A stretch of 64,000 bases of DNA, from positions 666,114 to 730,113 of the forward strand of contig NW_003314331.1 of the NCBI RefSeq assembly GCF_000143415.4, written 5' to 3'. Below the pieces are notes generated by a model that was given only the letters and a program-made list of their open reading frames with translations, did not search any database and had not been told where the DNA came from. The translations under genes were made by a program, and so were the position numbers. Positions 22,739 through 33,680 of the stretch are shown one piece after another (the first letter of the stretch is position 1; each line of letters opens with the position of its first letter). Source of the DNA: Selaginella moellendorffii (taxonomy: Eukaryota > Streptophyta > Lycopodiopsida > Selaginellales > Selaginellaceae).

Positions 22739-23609
22739 TTAATCCTCAGCTTCGGTAAACTGAGCTTCTATGTAGATCGACTCAGTGTTCTCTTCTCCTT
22801 TCTCAATCATGGAAACCTTAAATTGAGCTAAATGCTCATCACCTGCAGCAAAACAGTATATGCATAAGATAAAAATTACTATTTAGTATCATCATGTACC
22901 AAATGTGATTGAGCTGCCTGGGGGAACCGGAGTGACAGCTCCAGGTCTCACTCTCCTGTTATTAACGAAGGTCCCGTTGGTACTGTCTAAATCAGTTACC
23001 ATAAGCATCGAATCTCTCTTCTCAAGCCGGGCATGTAATCCAGAAACTAAAACAAAATTGAGACGAAGAAATTACACAATATGAGAAACAATTACCTGTT
23101 CCAACTGGAATTACAATGTCTGCCTTGTCAGCCACACGTCCCACCGTGGCAGCATCCTATTAGCAAGATCAAACTCTAGATTATCAATCTAAAGTAGACC
23201 TCATCAAATAAAAAAAGTAGAGAGGTCATGGTTTTTAACTTACAGTAGAGAGCTCAAATGCACTTGGCAGAGGAACTTCTTCGCCTATGTGGCGGCAATC
23301 ACCATCTCCTACACCCATTAAAATCTCATCAAAGAAAAGAAGAAGAAAGTCATGAGAAACACTGCTATTCTTCACACCTATGGGCTCGAGAAGCCATTTC
23401 GTGTCCACAGCAGCGGCAGCCAAAAGCCTCGCAAAACTGGAGCTTCGTTGCCAAATCCGCGTTTCCCTAGAATGTGTTTGCACCAAATTTACATTCAATC
23501 CAATCGCTCCACCTCCACAGTGATTCCAAAGCGCGCGCGAGGAAGGCCACGACGAGGGCGCCACTGGCGGCCACGCCCGTGCATTTAGCTGCTGCATCAA
23601 AGCCGGCAT
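22739..23609 (-). CDS. FHA-domain protein, probably plastid targeted
   Basis: This is a multi-exon minus-strand gene from ATG 23609 to TAA at 22,741-22,739, about 200 residues. The first exon is rich in Ala, Ser and Arg and poor in acidic residues (MPALMQQLNARAWPPVAPSS), resembling a chloroplast transit peptide. The FHA phosphothreonine-binding domain follows: VGRVADKADIVI, then SGLHARLEKR (Ser and His typical of the fold) and TDLDSTNGTFVN. The C-terminus is acidic and ends TEAED. The second exon (TGDGDCRHIGEEVPLPSAFEL) is joined by removing an intron that contains a run of Leu/Phe codons. Similar small plastid FHA proteins exist in other plants; binding partners are unknown. Confidence 0.8.
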
Positions 23610-23639
23610 TGTTCCAATCTACAGATTTTCACCTTATCT

Positions 23640-23780
23640 TCAGGCATCAAATACACGCCTACATGGCAAAACACGTGGCAGATATAGAATCCGAGCGTCG
23701 ACCGGAGGTTATCACTGAGCTGTGGAGGTCACAAAGCGGCTCATAAGCTGTCCTCTGTAGAGGGCTCCCGTTTTCCTGCT
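23640..23780 (-). pseudogene. Fragment of M1 aminopeptidase 3-prime end
   Basis: CACGCCTACATGGCAAAACACGTGGCAG resembles 34,804-34,831 downstream of the aminopeptidase stop. GGTCACAAAGCGGCTCAT and GTTTTCCTGCTTA resemble its last coding exons near 35,080-35,160, with a deletion between. It is too short and altered to code. Confidence 0.5.
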
Positions 23781-24094
23781 TAGATGCGAGCAAACTTAAG
23801 AAGCCATAGAACTAAAGTTTAAGATTATAGTCTGAACGTTGCGACAGCATTTATGTCTATGTTGGTCACTCTCTGGTGAAAGTAGAGATCTGTTAGTATG
23901 AGAAGCACATAGCTTGATGTGCAGGAAAACAAAGCGTCAAATCAAATCACAGTAAGAACTAGCTAGACCGGAGATCCTGACCGGGAAGAATTCGCAGGTA
24001 CAACAGCAAACACACGAAATCCTGCTTTCAGGGCGTCCCTGTAGATAGGAGCTAGTGGGAATATAAAAACTCACTTGCTGGTGAGTTCAGATAA

Positions 24095-25420
24095 TTGTTC
24101 GACTCTTTTCCAAAGACTCTGACGTCTCCACTTCTCCTCAGAGGCCATTACGAGAGCAGCTACAAAGAGAACGAACTACAAAATTTAAGTTCTTATCGTG
24201 TACGCAGCGATCGACCTCCAGATTGCATTTGTCTGAGCCAGAGATTATCAGGAGCCCGGCCAGCTCCTGGTGGGATGAGGATTGTGCCTGCACGCACAAA
24301 AGATATGCCTATGCCCGTTGGCAGAAAGCCCAGCCACTAGAAGTGGCTCAGTTGAGAAAAGCCTTTCAGCGTACAAGCGCCACAATCCCAAATAGGCATA
24401 TAGGATATTCAAAAAGCCCACCTGCAAGACAAAAAGATTTGGGAGCATCAACAAACCAAATCTGGAAAACTTCCCTGGAACAAGAATCTAGACTTCATCC
24501 CGCTGGAGTCGGGATGACAGCAATGGGTGTCAGATGCCCTCACACCAATCATCAATCGCCTCTGGAACACAGGCCTGGACAGTTAACAGAGTCGTGCCCA
24601 TACACAAAAGGGGAGATGTAATGCTGCTGACCAACTATTGAACCGTTGCAGTCTCCAGCATCTTCACGAAAATCTTTGTGAAACAAGTTGGAAAAAAGTA
24701 TCAGCATGGGCTGAGGAAAATCAGATCCTGCAAGAGGACAAGCAAGCTTCCGTACGCGTAACATCACGATCACGTGTTAATGGAACACACCAGACTGGGG
24801 TGGAGCAAGGTGCTCATCTTAGGCTTTGTAGATTTTGCTCAGTCATTTGACTTGGTCCCGCAAAACTTCGGAATTGATCAGCTCCTCCAATTGGAGGCAC
24901 CCACTCCACTTGTTGCGGTGATTGTGGAGTTGTACAGGATAGTGAAACTCTAGATGTTTGCAGGGGATACAGTCCCTTCAACTATGGGAGTTTGACAAGG
25001 CTGTCCCTTGTCACCAACCCTCTTCTTAATCTAAATTGGCGCACTAGAGACAATGATCCAGGGAGAGAATTTCACAATATACCAACTTTCTGGGATGTAT
25101 CTCTTTCTGCTATGCTGATGACTTCTTTTTAGCGGCACTAAATATCACAACCATACAACACTTGTTTGACACACTTGCACATTTTTGCATGCAAGCGGGC
25201 ACTCTCCAAAACACAGATTATGATCTTTGGCAATCCCCCACTCACACATGTCTCTACAATGGCAAACCAGTGCGAGCATACAAATACCTTGGCTACACTT
25301 TACATCGCCAGGGACCTGGACACATGGGGTCAAAGAGAGTGAAAGCCGCACAATTTGTCTATTATAGTCTCTAATTGGATTGCACAATAATGTTGTGACT
25401 AGCTAGAAGGCAAAACGAGC
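24095..25420 (+). mobile_element. LINE-type (non-LTR) reverse transcriptase relic
   Basis: Across shifting frames the stretch shows typical non-LTR RT blocks in order: a segment resembling TNYRTVAVSSIFTKIF (about 24,625-24,680), VDFAQSFDLVPQ (about 24,825-24,860), QGCPLSPTLFL (about 25,000-25,030) and CYADDFFLAAL, the catalytic YADD box (about 25,108-25,140). Later AYKYLGYTLHRQG (about 25,275-25,310) is the usual block after the palm. At least five frameshifts or stops interrupt it. No endonuclease domain or poly-A tail was identified. The minus-strand relic near 59-60 kb seems to be of the same broad type. Confidence 0.8.
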
Positions 25421-26180
25421 ATTCTATTTTGCCAAGGTTTGAGCCATATGGGATACCTCAACATCCAATTCATCAACCACGAGTTCCAGGTGTGGCTGCA
25501 ATCTTGGTCCGAGAAAGTGGTTTACTGCCACTAGAGATCTTGGCATCGAAGAGGACCATTGTTCTTGTGAAAGCCTCTGGAAGAGATCGTTGGCCTCTCA
25601 AGCAATGGAAGATTCCATCAGCCTCATGTATAAGTGAGTTGGTGGCTGGTGGCACAAGTTAAAGGCATGGACCGAATCTCTGGTTTGGATCTAGAACTGA
25701 TTGTTTCCGATCCATTTGACGATTATCCAGTATGGATGAACCAGGCCATACAACATTGGTTAGCATGTATAACTGAGGGCACCACAAAATATGCCATATA
25801 CTGGGTGACACTTGGATCTCCCTGTGGCTCCATGGATATGCACAATCCTTGCTACCTACAGCTGTGGAGCACACGGTTTACAAGTGGAGTTTCGATGACA
25901 CACTAGGCCACATATCTCTTGAGAGCACTGTCTATGCCAGCAATGTGACCCTGGTCAGGTGGAGGTGTTCTCTATCAATGCCTAACATCTACAGGACCAG
26001 ACACCCCTCCCCTGGCAGCAGTGGGATCAAGCATCCATACTTAGTGATGGCCATTTGCAGCAAATCACATGGTACCTCCAGGACCAGACAACCAAGACTA
26101 AAGAGACTAAAGGGAAGGAGCAATGCATTGCATTCATGTAGATAGAGTCCTATATTTTCTAGTTGGGCAAAAGTACACTA
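25421..26180 (+). other. Unassigned sequence downstream of the LINE relic
   Basis: Several 70-98 codon plus-strand frames occur (25,429-25,662; 25,634-25,906; 25,849-26,145) without recognised motifs. Position and orientation suggest the 3-prime part of the LINE, but I see no conserved block that proves it. Confidence 0.3.
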
Positions 26181-26199
26181 TAAACAATTCTATATATTG

Positions 26200-26520
26200 C
26201 TACTGCCGCTGTAAGCCTTCTTGTGGTGCCCATTGCTGCTGCTGCTGCCATAAGCCAAGGACATGTCCAAAATAAGGTCTTAAGCTTTTTAAGAATCCCT
26301 TACCATAGACCAAGCCTTGAGTATACCATATCGACAATAGCTTCCACGAGCTTTAATCGTTTGTAATGCACAAGATGAATTCAAGACTTTGGCAAACACA
26401 AACACAAAAAAGTCTCATGATCTGTGATGCAACAGACTGGAGATTTATTCGCTGGCATGCCCAAACACACCAACAGCCGTTTGTAGAGTTCTGAGATTGG
26501 GAACAGTAATTTCAAGGAGG
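26200..26520 (-). pseudogene. Zinc-knuckle and PGM-like gene scraps, first tandem unit
   Basis: At 26,205-26,262 the repeated TAAGCCTTCTTGTGGTGCC and the GCTGCTGCTGCC run match the KKAYDG-coding first exon of the zinc-knuckle gene. At about 26,395-26,510, GCATGCCCAAACACACCAACAGCC is the reverse complement of the LQTAVG-coding exon of the phosphoglycerate-mutase-like gene. Both are short and non-coding. Confidence 0.65.
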
Positions 26521-27314
26521 AAACTAGCAAGAATTGCAAATAAGTGGAGAAACTAGTAGCCTGGGCAAAATGAATGCCTCAATCAAGCAGTGGATCTGAT
26601 GTATGTTGTGTTGTGGAATATGCATATTGATCCAATAGCTTATGTTTCAAACATTTATGTCTTTATTAGACATATATAACATCCCAAACAGATCTTGTTT
26701 GGGATCTCATTTAGACATCATGTATGTCCTAGCTAATTGATGTCACACAATAATTTGTTGTGGATATGAATAGCATCATAATTATGTGAGCACATATAAT
26801 GGCAAGACATTCAGGATAGGAGAGTACCATTGACACAATAACACCCCAAAAATATTTGGAGCAGAAGATGATGTACTAAAAATTGAACTTCCAACCTTGA
26901 TAAAATGTGCTATGATAGAGAAAGGGAGTGCAATGAGGATCAAAGAAGAATAGATCTGAGCAATAGATTTGATAAAAATTAAAGTCAATCTAAAGTACCA
27001 AGACAAATAAAATTTACCGGTTTACCCATTTCCTCTATTGCTATATGTGATATACAAGTGGATCAATCAGCATATGCAAGATTATCATAAATAGTCCGCC
27101 TAATTAATTAAAACATAAGATTGAACATTCAAGTAAAATAATAGATGAATTATTCTTTTAAAATAAAATATACTAGTATTTAGAATATAAAATAAAATAA
27201 TATATTCTTTTAGAATGTTTAGATATTTTTTATGGACAGTTTATAAAAGCTATACAATATTTTGTTTTTGAGATAGGAATTTTATGTGAGAGATTTCTCA
27301 AAAACTCATAAACT

Positions 27315-28226
27315 ATGTACTTGCCTAGTGTACTTCAATTTTTCTTTTATTTTATTTTATTTTATGCTGATGAAATTCATTACAGAGAAAAAGATTTACT
27401 TGTTTTAAATCAAAATTTTACAGATGTTATTATATTTGCGATACTTCGTCTAATTAATCAAAATATTCCTCTTAATACTCCAATACCCATGGGACAAAGA
27501 ATGTCTTCTAATCAAACTTATAATAATCCAAATCTTGGCTTTTTAGATTTTAATGTACAAATATGGATGTTTAGTCGAGAAAGAGGGAGAAACTTTAGAT
27601 GCAGACCAAATTTTGGAGACATTCAAAACAGTGATGATATTAGGCGTGATCTTGCTGATATAATATTACAATATCGTCCTGCTTTTTTGCGTTTAGGATC
27701 TAGATTAATAGCATTAACAGTTGGAAATTATGGCATTTATTATTTTGTTAGAAATATTCCTCCTCGACAACTATTTGAAGAAGACTCTAAAATATTTATA
27801 ATACCTTTTGGCTATAATGATTGTCACATCTATCTTAATACATTAATTGGTAACACTTTATTTAACAAACTATTACCTAAAACATTTTTACAATCCTCAA
27901 ATCAAAAGGCACATCTCTATTTAAATCATAAATGTGAATTAGTTTTATATGTTGGTCAGGTAAATAAATGGTCAATTCTAAGAAATGGTAATAATTGTTA
28001 TCTTGTAGTTCAACAGGATGGCAATTTAGTTTTCTATTCTGAAAATAAAATAGCTTTATGGTCACCAAATAAGTATTGTCATATATCTAATAATTGTTTA
28101 ATGAATACCTACCTTACTTTACAAGATAATTGCATTCTAGCTTTTTATAAGAATATACAAGACTCATTTTCAAGGACTCCAAAAGTTAAATTACTTTGGA
28201 AAAGTGAAAATACCATATGTGAGTGA
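27315..28226 (+). CDS. Secreted GNA-type lectin with an uncharacterised N-terminal domain
   Basis: This single-exon frame of 303 residues is strongly AT-biased in codon use. Residues 1-18 (MYLPSVLQFFFYFILFYA) form a likely signal peptide. Residues about 185-303 are a GNA/B-lectin domain: LIGNTLFNKLLPKTF, LNHKCELVLY (degenerate first site), VVQQDGNLVFY (full QxDxNxVxY mannose-binding motif) and LQDNCILAFY (degenerate third site). Only one of the three usual sugar sites therefore looks intact. Residues about 30-180 match no family known to me; the central part, with two to three predicted strands and DIRRDLADIILQY, resembles the small protein at 63,533. A secreted carbohydrate-binding role is inferred. 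A broken paralogue lies at 33,005-33,680. Confidence 0.75.
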   Translation: MYLPSVLQFFFYFILFYADEIHYREKDLLVLNQNFTDVIIFAILRLINQNIPLNTPIPMGQRMSSNQTYNNPNLGFLDFNVQIWMFSRERGRNFRCRPNFGDIQNSDDIRRDLADIILQYRPAFLRLGSRLIALTVGNYGIYYFVRNIPPRQLFEEDSKIFIIPFGYNDCHIYLNTLIGNTLFNKLLPKTFLQSSNQKAHLYLNHKCELVLYVGQVNKWSILRNGNNCYLVVQQDGNLVFYSENKIALWSPNKYCHISNNCLMNTYLTLQDNCILAFYKNIQDSFSRTPKVKLLWKSENTICE

Positions 28227-29040
28227 CTTATATCATTATAAATATTTTTTTCCAATCTTCCAAACCATATGTCTATTATTTAGGTAAATATTAAATAAAT
28301 CAAGTACTTAAATTGAAAAAAGTTAAACTCACTAATCAGATACAAGAGATAATAATATTTCTTTAAAATTTTTACTTAATATTAATTTGTTAGATAGAAT
28401 ATTTATCTTTGTTGTTTATTAAAATTAAATCTGATGAATTCTATAAGGTTCACTCCAAAAAATAGTCATATTTATAGCTATCATTAGCTATTCATTTCAA
28501 TTTAAATAAATAAATACAAATTGTTTAACTATAATACTCTAATATTTAAAATTCTCTTTTAAAATCATTCTTAAATGGGTACAATTGAAATAATTAATAA
28601 AATTAATGTCAAATTTTAATATTTAGAAATGTAATCCACTGTGCACAACAATCCTCAAGAACCTCCTGGGCAGCTGGATTGTCCACCATGTGTGGAATTT
28701 GTGGCTGCTGGAGCGGCAGATCCTCATGGACAATCTCATTAGGAAGACAAACTTGAAAACAATTATAACTTTTCATGAATGTACCACTAAAATATATGAA
28801 CAAAAATAATATACATACATATACAATGAGGCATTTATAGTTTGGTCTCACTCTGGTCTCCTTGTTCTTCTAGCCAACATTACATTACAGGCTCTTTATA
28901 GGGCGTAATTTATCTAAGCAGGGGATGTCCTCTGTTGGTTGGGAGTTTAGGGTGCTGAAATAAATTAAAAAACAAAAAAAAATGTTTTGTATTGTTTACA
29001 AAAAATTACTGTCATGAGCGTACAATGAACCATTCCTTGT
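28227..29040. other. AT-rich spacer after the lectin gene
   Basis: This spacer has no gene. The segment 28,610-28,860 resembles 34,540-34,680, the matching flank of the second tandem unit. The 80-codon minus-strand frame at 28,851-28,609 has a hydrophobic stretch but lies within this repeat and is not supported as a gene. Confidence 0.5.
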
Positions 29041-29049
29041 GTAATAATC

Positions 29050-29150
29050 ACAGACAATGCAGTGTTGTAGGTAAAAACTACCACGTCTAGTGGCAAAACA
29101 CGTGGCAGTTATGGAAGTGCAACCTCCGAGATCAGCAAGAAAATGATGGG
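29050..29150 (-). pseudogene. Fragment of M1 aminopeptidase 3-prime end
   Basis: The segment CACGTGGCAGTTATGGAAG followed by a CTCCGAGAT stretch matches 34,822-34,858, which covers the stop codon and the last codons of the aminopeptidase gene. The upstream coding exons are missing. Confidence 0.6.
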
Positions 29151-29269
29151 CAAGATTATCTATAATAGAAACCTGATACGTTTTGCAGTTTTATAATTAT
29201 GCTTTAAAAGAATCACATGCATGGTTATGAGCTACTTAAAAACTGCAATAGAAAGTGATACAGACTCGA

Positions 29270-29925
29270 AGATGAATTCTCTTCTCTCTGCCAAGTCCTC
29301 ATTTCGCAGGGGATCTCTTGAACAATGATAAGTATTGCGTCCCTTTGCTAGGCAGAGATAGCATTTCAGGATAAGTGATTTTTCTTACCCTTGCAGTGTC
29401 TTTCCCAATGACTTCTCTGCTTACATGTTCTGCATTGGTTGACGAGTAATCCCTCCTTAAAACGAGCAAAAAACAGTCGTAAGAGTTTGACTTACCATTG
29501 CAAGAAAGATCTCTCCGTACGTCGAAGGATTCTCGGTTGGGTTTCCACAGCACGTCCTCATCATCCTCAATATGTGAAAAGTAAATCACAATGTACAACA
29601 CGAAAGGAAAAAAAATGGCCACCTGCGAAAAATCCACCTAGGGAAATTGAAACTTTCTTTCGCTGATGGACCTTCTAGCAATCTGGCAAACACAAAAACA
29701 CAAAACTTTCAGTGATGCATGAACTGAGAAGCAAATCTTACGTACCATGAGCTCCCTGCACAGTTCCAAGGCAACAAGAGGCGGTGGATTGGAGATTCAT
29801 TCGCTGCCATGCCACACTAACAGCCATTTGTAATGCCTGAAAGCACAAGTACATATACGTTTATGCGTTGGTGATCACAACTAGCTTAACTTCACGCATC
29901 AAGCCCGTCGCTCAAATATGCTTCC
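29270..29925 (-). pseudogene. Zinc-knuckle and PGM-like gene scraps, inverted block copy
   Basis: The stretch 29,270-29,470 matches the knuckle exons of the zinc-knuckle genes (reverse complement of the stretch coding CYLCLAKG and of exon 2). From 29,500 to 29,850 the reverse complement gives IEDDEDVLWKPNRESF and the LQTAV exon of the PGM-like gene. The stretch 29,883-29,925 matches its exon coding GLMREVKL. Order and orientation are the mirror image of 56,050-57,800. Confidence 0.75.
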
Positions 29926-30115
29926 CTAAGAAGAATTATAATGGTGGTCCTGTTATATTTTCTATTTATCTTACTTAGGAGCGGATCGAAGACACGGTTT
30001 CAGTATGCCGTACCTATATACAATCCTCGTCAAGAATTCAATCCAAGAGTCATTCGGATGTCATCGCTTTGCAAAGAGTCAAATTTCAGCCTAAAACCTA
30101 AAACGAAAAGGAAGC

Positions 30116-30839
30116 ATGACGACATTGGCAGTAACGGGTGTTGCTTCCGGCTCCTGGATCGAGGCTCGAGCCGCCGTGCGCGATCCCTGCGAGCTCGCGC
30201 ATCTAAAGCAGCTTCCGCATTGTCAAGCTTCCTGCGGCCAGTCTTACCCGCGATCCCCCGCCCAGCCCATCGTCGATGGCGAACCTGATGCGGGCTTACT
30301 CCAGCGCGGGGGTGGCGAGAGTGGTGCTCACTTCCACGATTACCTGGATCCCTCCCGCGGCGATAGCGCCCCGATCGACGAGCAGTGCTGGAGCAGCCTC
30401 GAGTACCGGCGAGTGCTAGCGGAGAGTGCTGCTTGGCAGATCTCTAGGAAGAGTGAGCTGGACTTGGTGGTGACAAATCCATGCGTTACGCTCGGCCCGG
30501 TGTTGCAGCCATAGCAAAACGCGAGCAGCTCTCACATCCTTCGTTTGATCAACACGAAGTTTGAGCGATACTTGAACCGATTCCAGATGTAAGGGACGTT
30601 GCTTGGCTCATGTCGAGGCTTTCGAGCGGGAGGGAGCTCGCGGACGATACTTGCAGCGAGATCTAGCGGCGCTGATCGATGCGCTGTGGGAGGTTGTGCC
30701 GCCAGAGGTGGCGGCGCGGTTACCTTCCAAGATGGTCACTGGCGGCGAGAGGGCGAGTTTTGTCATCTCTACCGAGAAGGTCCGCCAAGAGCTAGTTCCG
30801 GGCGCTCAAGAAGTGCTTGAAGACTCCGTGGAGCGTTAA
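30116..30839 (+). pseudogene. CCR-like reductase pseudogene
   Basis: This is a damaged copy of the gene at 54,794-55,792. It starts MTTLAVTGVASGSWIE, where the Gly-rich nucleotide loop VTGAGGFIGSW has lost residues. It retains YLDPSRGDSAPIDEQCWSS and SELDLVVTNPCVTLGPVLQP, then has a stop at 30,512-30,514, and continues in other frames with AHVEAFEREGARGRYL and VPPEVAARLPSKMVTGGER. The catalytic segment with WYCLGKT is deleted. It cannot make an active reductase. Confidence 0.88.
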
Positions 30840-30944
30840 AGAGAGGCTTGCTGGCGATCTGGCCTTCCCTCAAGCATCGCCAGACTCTGGCATAAGCGAG
30901 ATCAGAGCATATATCCATTATTTTTATGCTTTTTATTCAAGTTT

Positions 30945-31053
30945 CAGAAAGATAGCCCTTACAATCCCCACATGAAAACTGCATTGGCGCACATAAAACC
31001 AGCTCCAAAGATTTCTGTTGCAGCTATAACATCCCCTGGCTTGACTCAAGTGA
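30945..31053 (-). pseudogene. KAS III C-terminal fragment
   Basis: The reverse complement encodes [18 protein letters not shown] followed by CANAVF, the C-terminal end of a beta-ketoacyl-ACP synthase III. It corresponds to 54,620-54,710 in the better preserved block. Only this exon remains. Confidence 0.75.
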
Positions 31054-31059
31054 TATCCA

Positions 31060-31620
31060 AGGATAAGTGAGTTTTCTTAACCCCTTGCAGTGTCTTTCCC
31101 AATGACCTTATTTTCTGCATTCATCGATGAGTAACCTCTCCTTCCACCGGGAAGTTCCTATGATCTCGTACCTACATACAAAAGCAAGTAAATATCAACC
31201 TCAATCTTGCTTACCTTGCTCGCATGCGTTCGCTCTCAATTGCAAAAGTGTCCACCTCCGGCTTTTACTTTTGTGGTGTTCATTGCTGCTGCCGCCGTGA
31301 GCCTTATTGTAGTGCCCACCGCTGCTACTGCTTGCGTAAGTAGACCGGGCCTTCAGTACCAGATCGACAATAGCAGCTTACACGAGCTTTAATCGTTTGC
31401 AACGCGATGTGACGGCACAAATAACTAGGTTCTGAATTCAAGACTGGCAAACAGTAACTGATCATGACCCTGCACAGTTCCAAGGCAACAGGAGGCTATG
31501 GACTGGAGATTCGTTTGCTGCCATGCCCAAACACACCAACAGCCGTTTGTAGAGTTCTGAGATTGGGAGCAGGAGAAAACCATGACTAACTCAACTTCAC
31601 GCATCAAGCCATTGCTCCAC
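31060..31620 (-). pseudogene. Zinc-knuckle and PGM-like gene scraps, second tandem unit
   Basis: The stretch 31,060-31,335 contains parts of zinc-knuckle exons 1 and 2 (CCCCTTGCAGTGTCTTTCCC and a shortened GCTGCTGCCGCC run). The stretch 31,440-31,600 carries the PGM-like LQTAV exon and the end of the preceding exon, reverse complement. It parallels 26,200-26,520 at the head of the first tandem unit. Confidence 0.7.
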
Positions 31621-33000
31621 CTATTTGCAATTCTTGCTCGTTTTGGTGGTAGCTTTCACACTCCTCAATCAAGAAGTGTATGTTGTGTTGTGGAACATGA
31701 TCATCATGGCAATTGATTGAGCAAGGATGTGTTTGATCGCATGTCTGGATGGAACTGGGTATACCACAACTCCATATGGCCATCTTTCTTTTGCCAAGAA
31801 GATCTTTGAGACAAATACCCACACACTATGCTTTCTTGTGGAACATGATCATTGCCTAATTATTATGCTTAATTGTTAACACTGAATTTGCCTTCCATAC
31901 AATGCTTGATAATGCTTGGATGGCTACTGGGAGAATGGTTGTGGGTGACAAGCTATGGATCAGTTCAACTCACTCCAGCTTGAGATAATGATCCCAATGA
32001 GATCTTAGTTTTAATCACCTTTAGTCACATCAGTGAGTTCATGAAGCTTGGGAGAAGTTCACAGAAGCTTATGATTTAACTATGGCTTGCAACCTATGAG
32101 AGAACATGCGTTGTTGACAGCCTTGGGAGATCGAGATAGTTGCAGAGGAATTGATAAGGAATATGATGTTTTTGCCAGATATAGCAATCTAAAACTGCTT
32201 GCTCAATGCAAAGCTGTACCATGGTGGGATCTTGTTTGGGATCTTTTAGACTCCTAGTATATCTTGTATGTGCTAGCTAATTGATGTCATACAGTAATAT
32301 ATTGTGGATATAAATAACATCATAATTATGTGATCATATATAATGGCAAGACATTGAGGATAAGAGAGCACCATTGACAAAATCACACCCTGCTAGGAGC
32401 TGGCCACAATCCACGTCGAGAAGCTCTGATCTTGCATCTGGGACGATCAATTTTACAAACAAGATTGGAAGGAGCAAGAGTAACATTGCTATGTGAAAGA
32501 CAATGTACCAAAAATTGAATTTCCAACCTTGATCAAGAATAACAATGTGCTATGACAGAGAAAGAGAGTGCAATGAGGATCAAAAGTGAATAGATCTGAA
32601 CATAACTATAGCCTAGATTTGCTAAGAAATTTAATTTTATCTAAAGTACTGAAATAAAGAACAATAGAAATGTTTTCAACTCTTTCCTCTACTATGCATT
32701 GATACATCCAGTGTGCATAATAAATTAGAAGCATAAGATTGAACCCATAACCTCATGATAAATTTGAGTAAAATAGTAGATGAATTGCCGTTTTACTATA
32801 AAATATACGCACAAAGGAATACTTAGAAAAATAGAATAAAATAATATATTCCTTTAGAATGTTTAGTTAGTTTTGATGGAGAATTTATATATGCTATACA
32901 TTTTTTGTTTTTGATGTAAGATTTTTATGTGAGAGATTTCTTAAAAATTCATAAAATATGTATTTGTATACTGTACTTAAATTTTTCTTTTATTTTAGTT
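31621..33000. other. AT-rich spacer, second tandem unit
   Basis: No gene is present. Parts correspond to 26,580-27,300 of the first unit, with extra sequence around 31,620-32,200. Confidence 0.45.
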
Positions 33001-33004
33001 TATT

Positions 33005-33680
33005 TTATGCTGATAAAATTCTTTACAGAGAAAAATATTTACTTGTTATAAATCAAAATTTTACAGATGTTATTATATTTGTCTAATTAATCAAAATATT
33101 CCTTGTAATACAATACCCATGGGACAAGGACTGTCTTTTAATCAAACTTACAATAATCCAAATCTTGGCTTTCTAGTTTTTAATGTACAAATATGGATGT
33201 TTAGTCAAGAAAAAGGGAGACATTTTAGCTGCAAACCAGATTTTGGACAGTTTCAAAACAATGATGATATTAGGCATGATCTTGCTGATATAATATTACA
33301 ATATCATCCTACATTTTTTATTTTAGGATCCAGATTAATAGCATTAACAGTTATGGCATTTATTATTTTTTTAGATATATTCCTCCTTGGCAACTATTTG
33401 AAGAAGGCTCTAAAATATTCATAAAACCTTTTGGCTATAATGATTGTCACATCTATCTTAATGCATTAATTGGTAACACTTTATTTAAAAAACTATTACC
33501 TAAAACAGGATTGTATTACCTACAATCCTACATCTCTATTTAAATCATAAATGTATAATGAATACCTACCTTACTTTACAAGATTGCATTCTAGCTTTTT
33601 ATAAAAATACACAGGACTCATTTTCAAGGACTCCAAAAGTTGAATTATTTTGGAAAAGTGAAAATACCATGTGTGAGTGA
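33005..33680 (+). pseudogene. Broken paralogue of the lectin gene
   Basis: The stretch 33,119-33,424 encodes SFNQTYNNPNLGFLVFNVQI and RHDLADIILQYHPTF, close to residues 65-120 of the intact lectin. A small deletion near 33,350 shifts the frame. The middle of the lectin domain, including the only intact QxDxNxVxY site, is deleted around 33,500-33,555. The tail (ending VELFWKSENTMCE-like) persists to about 33,680. The first-unit start region is also altered (frame lost near 33,080-33,110). Confidence 0.8.

Larger units (their letters stand above)
26200..28900. repeat. Tandem duplication, first unit (zinc knuckle, PGM scrap, lectin)
   Basis: The order of zinc-knuckle scrap, PGM scrap, AT-rich spacer and lectin gene recurs at about 31,060-34,700. 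Shared spacer words include ATAATGGCAAGACATT (26,798 and 32,340) and GGCATTTATAGTTTGGTC downstream (28,832 and 34,649). Confidence 0.75.

Noticed and set aside
27315-28226. Ribosome-inactivating or other toxin domain in the lectin's N-terminal part
   Set aside because: No catalytic residues or conserved segments of those families could be recognised; fusion to a lectin alone is not evidence.
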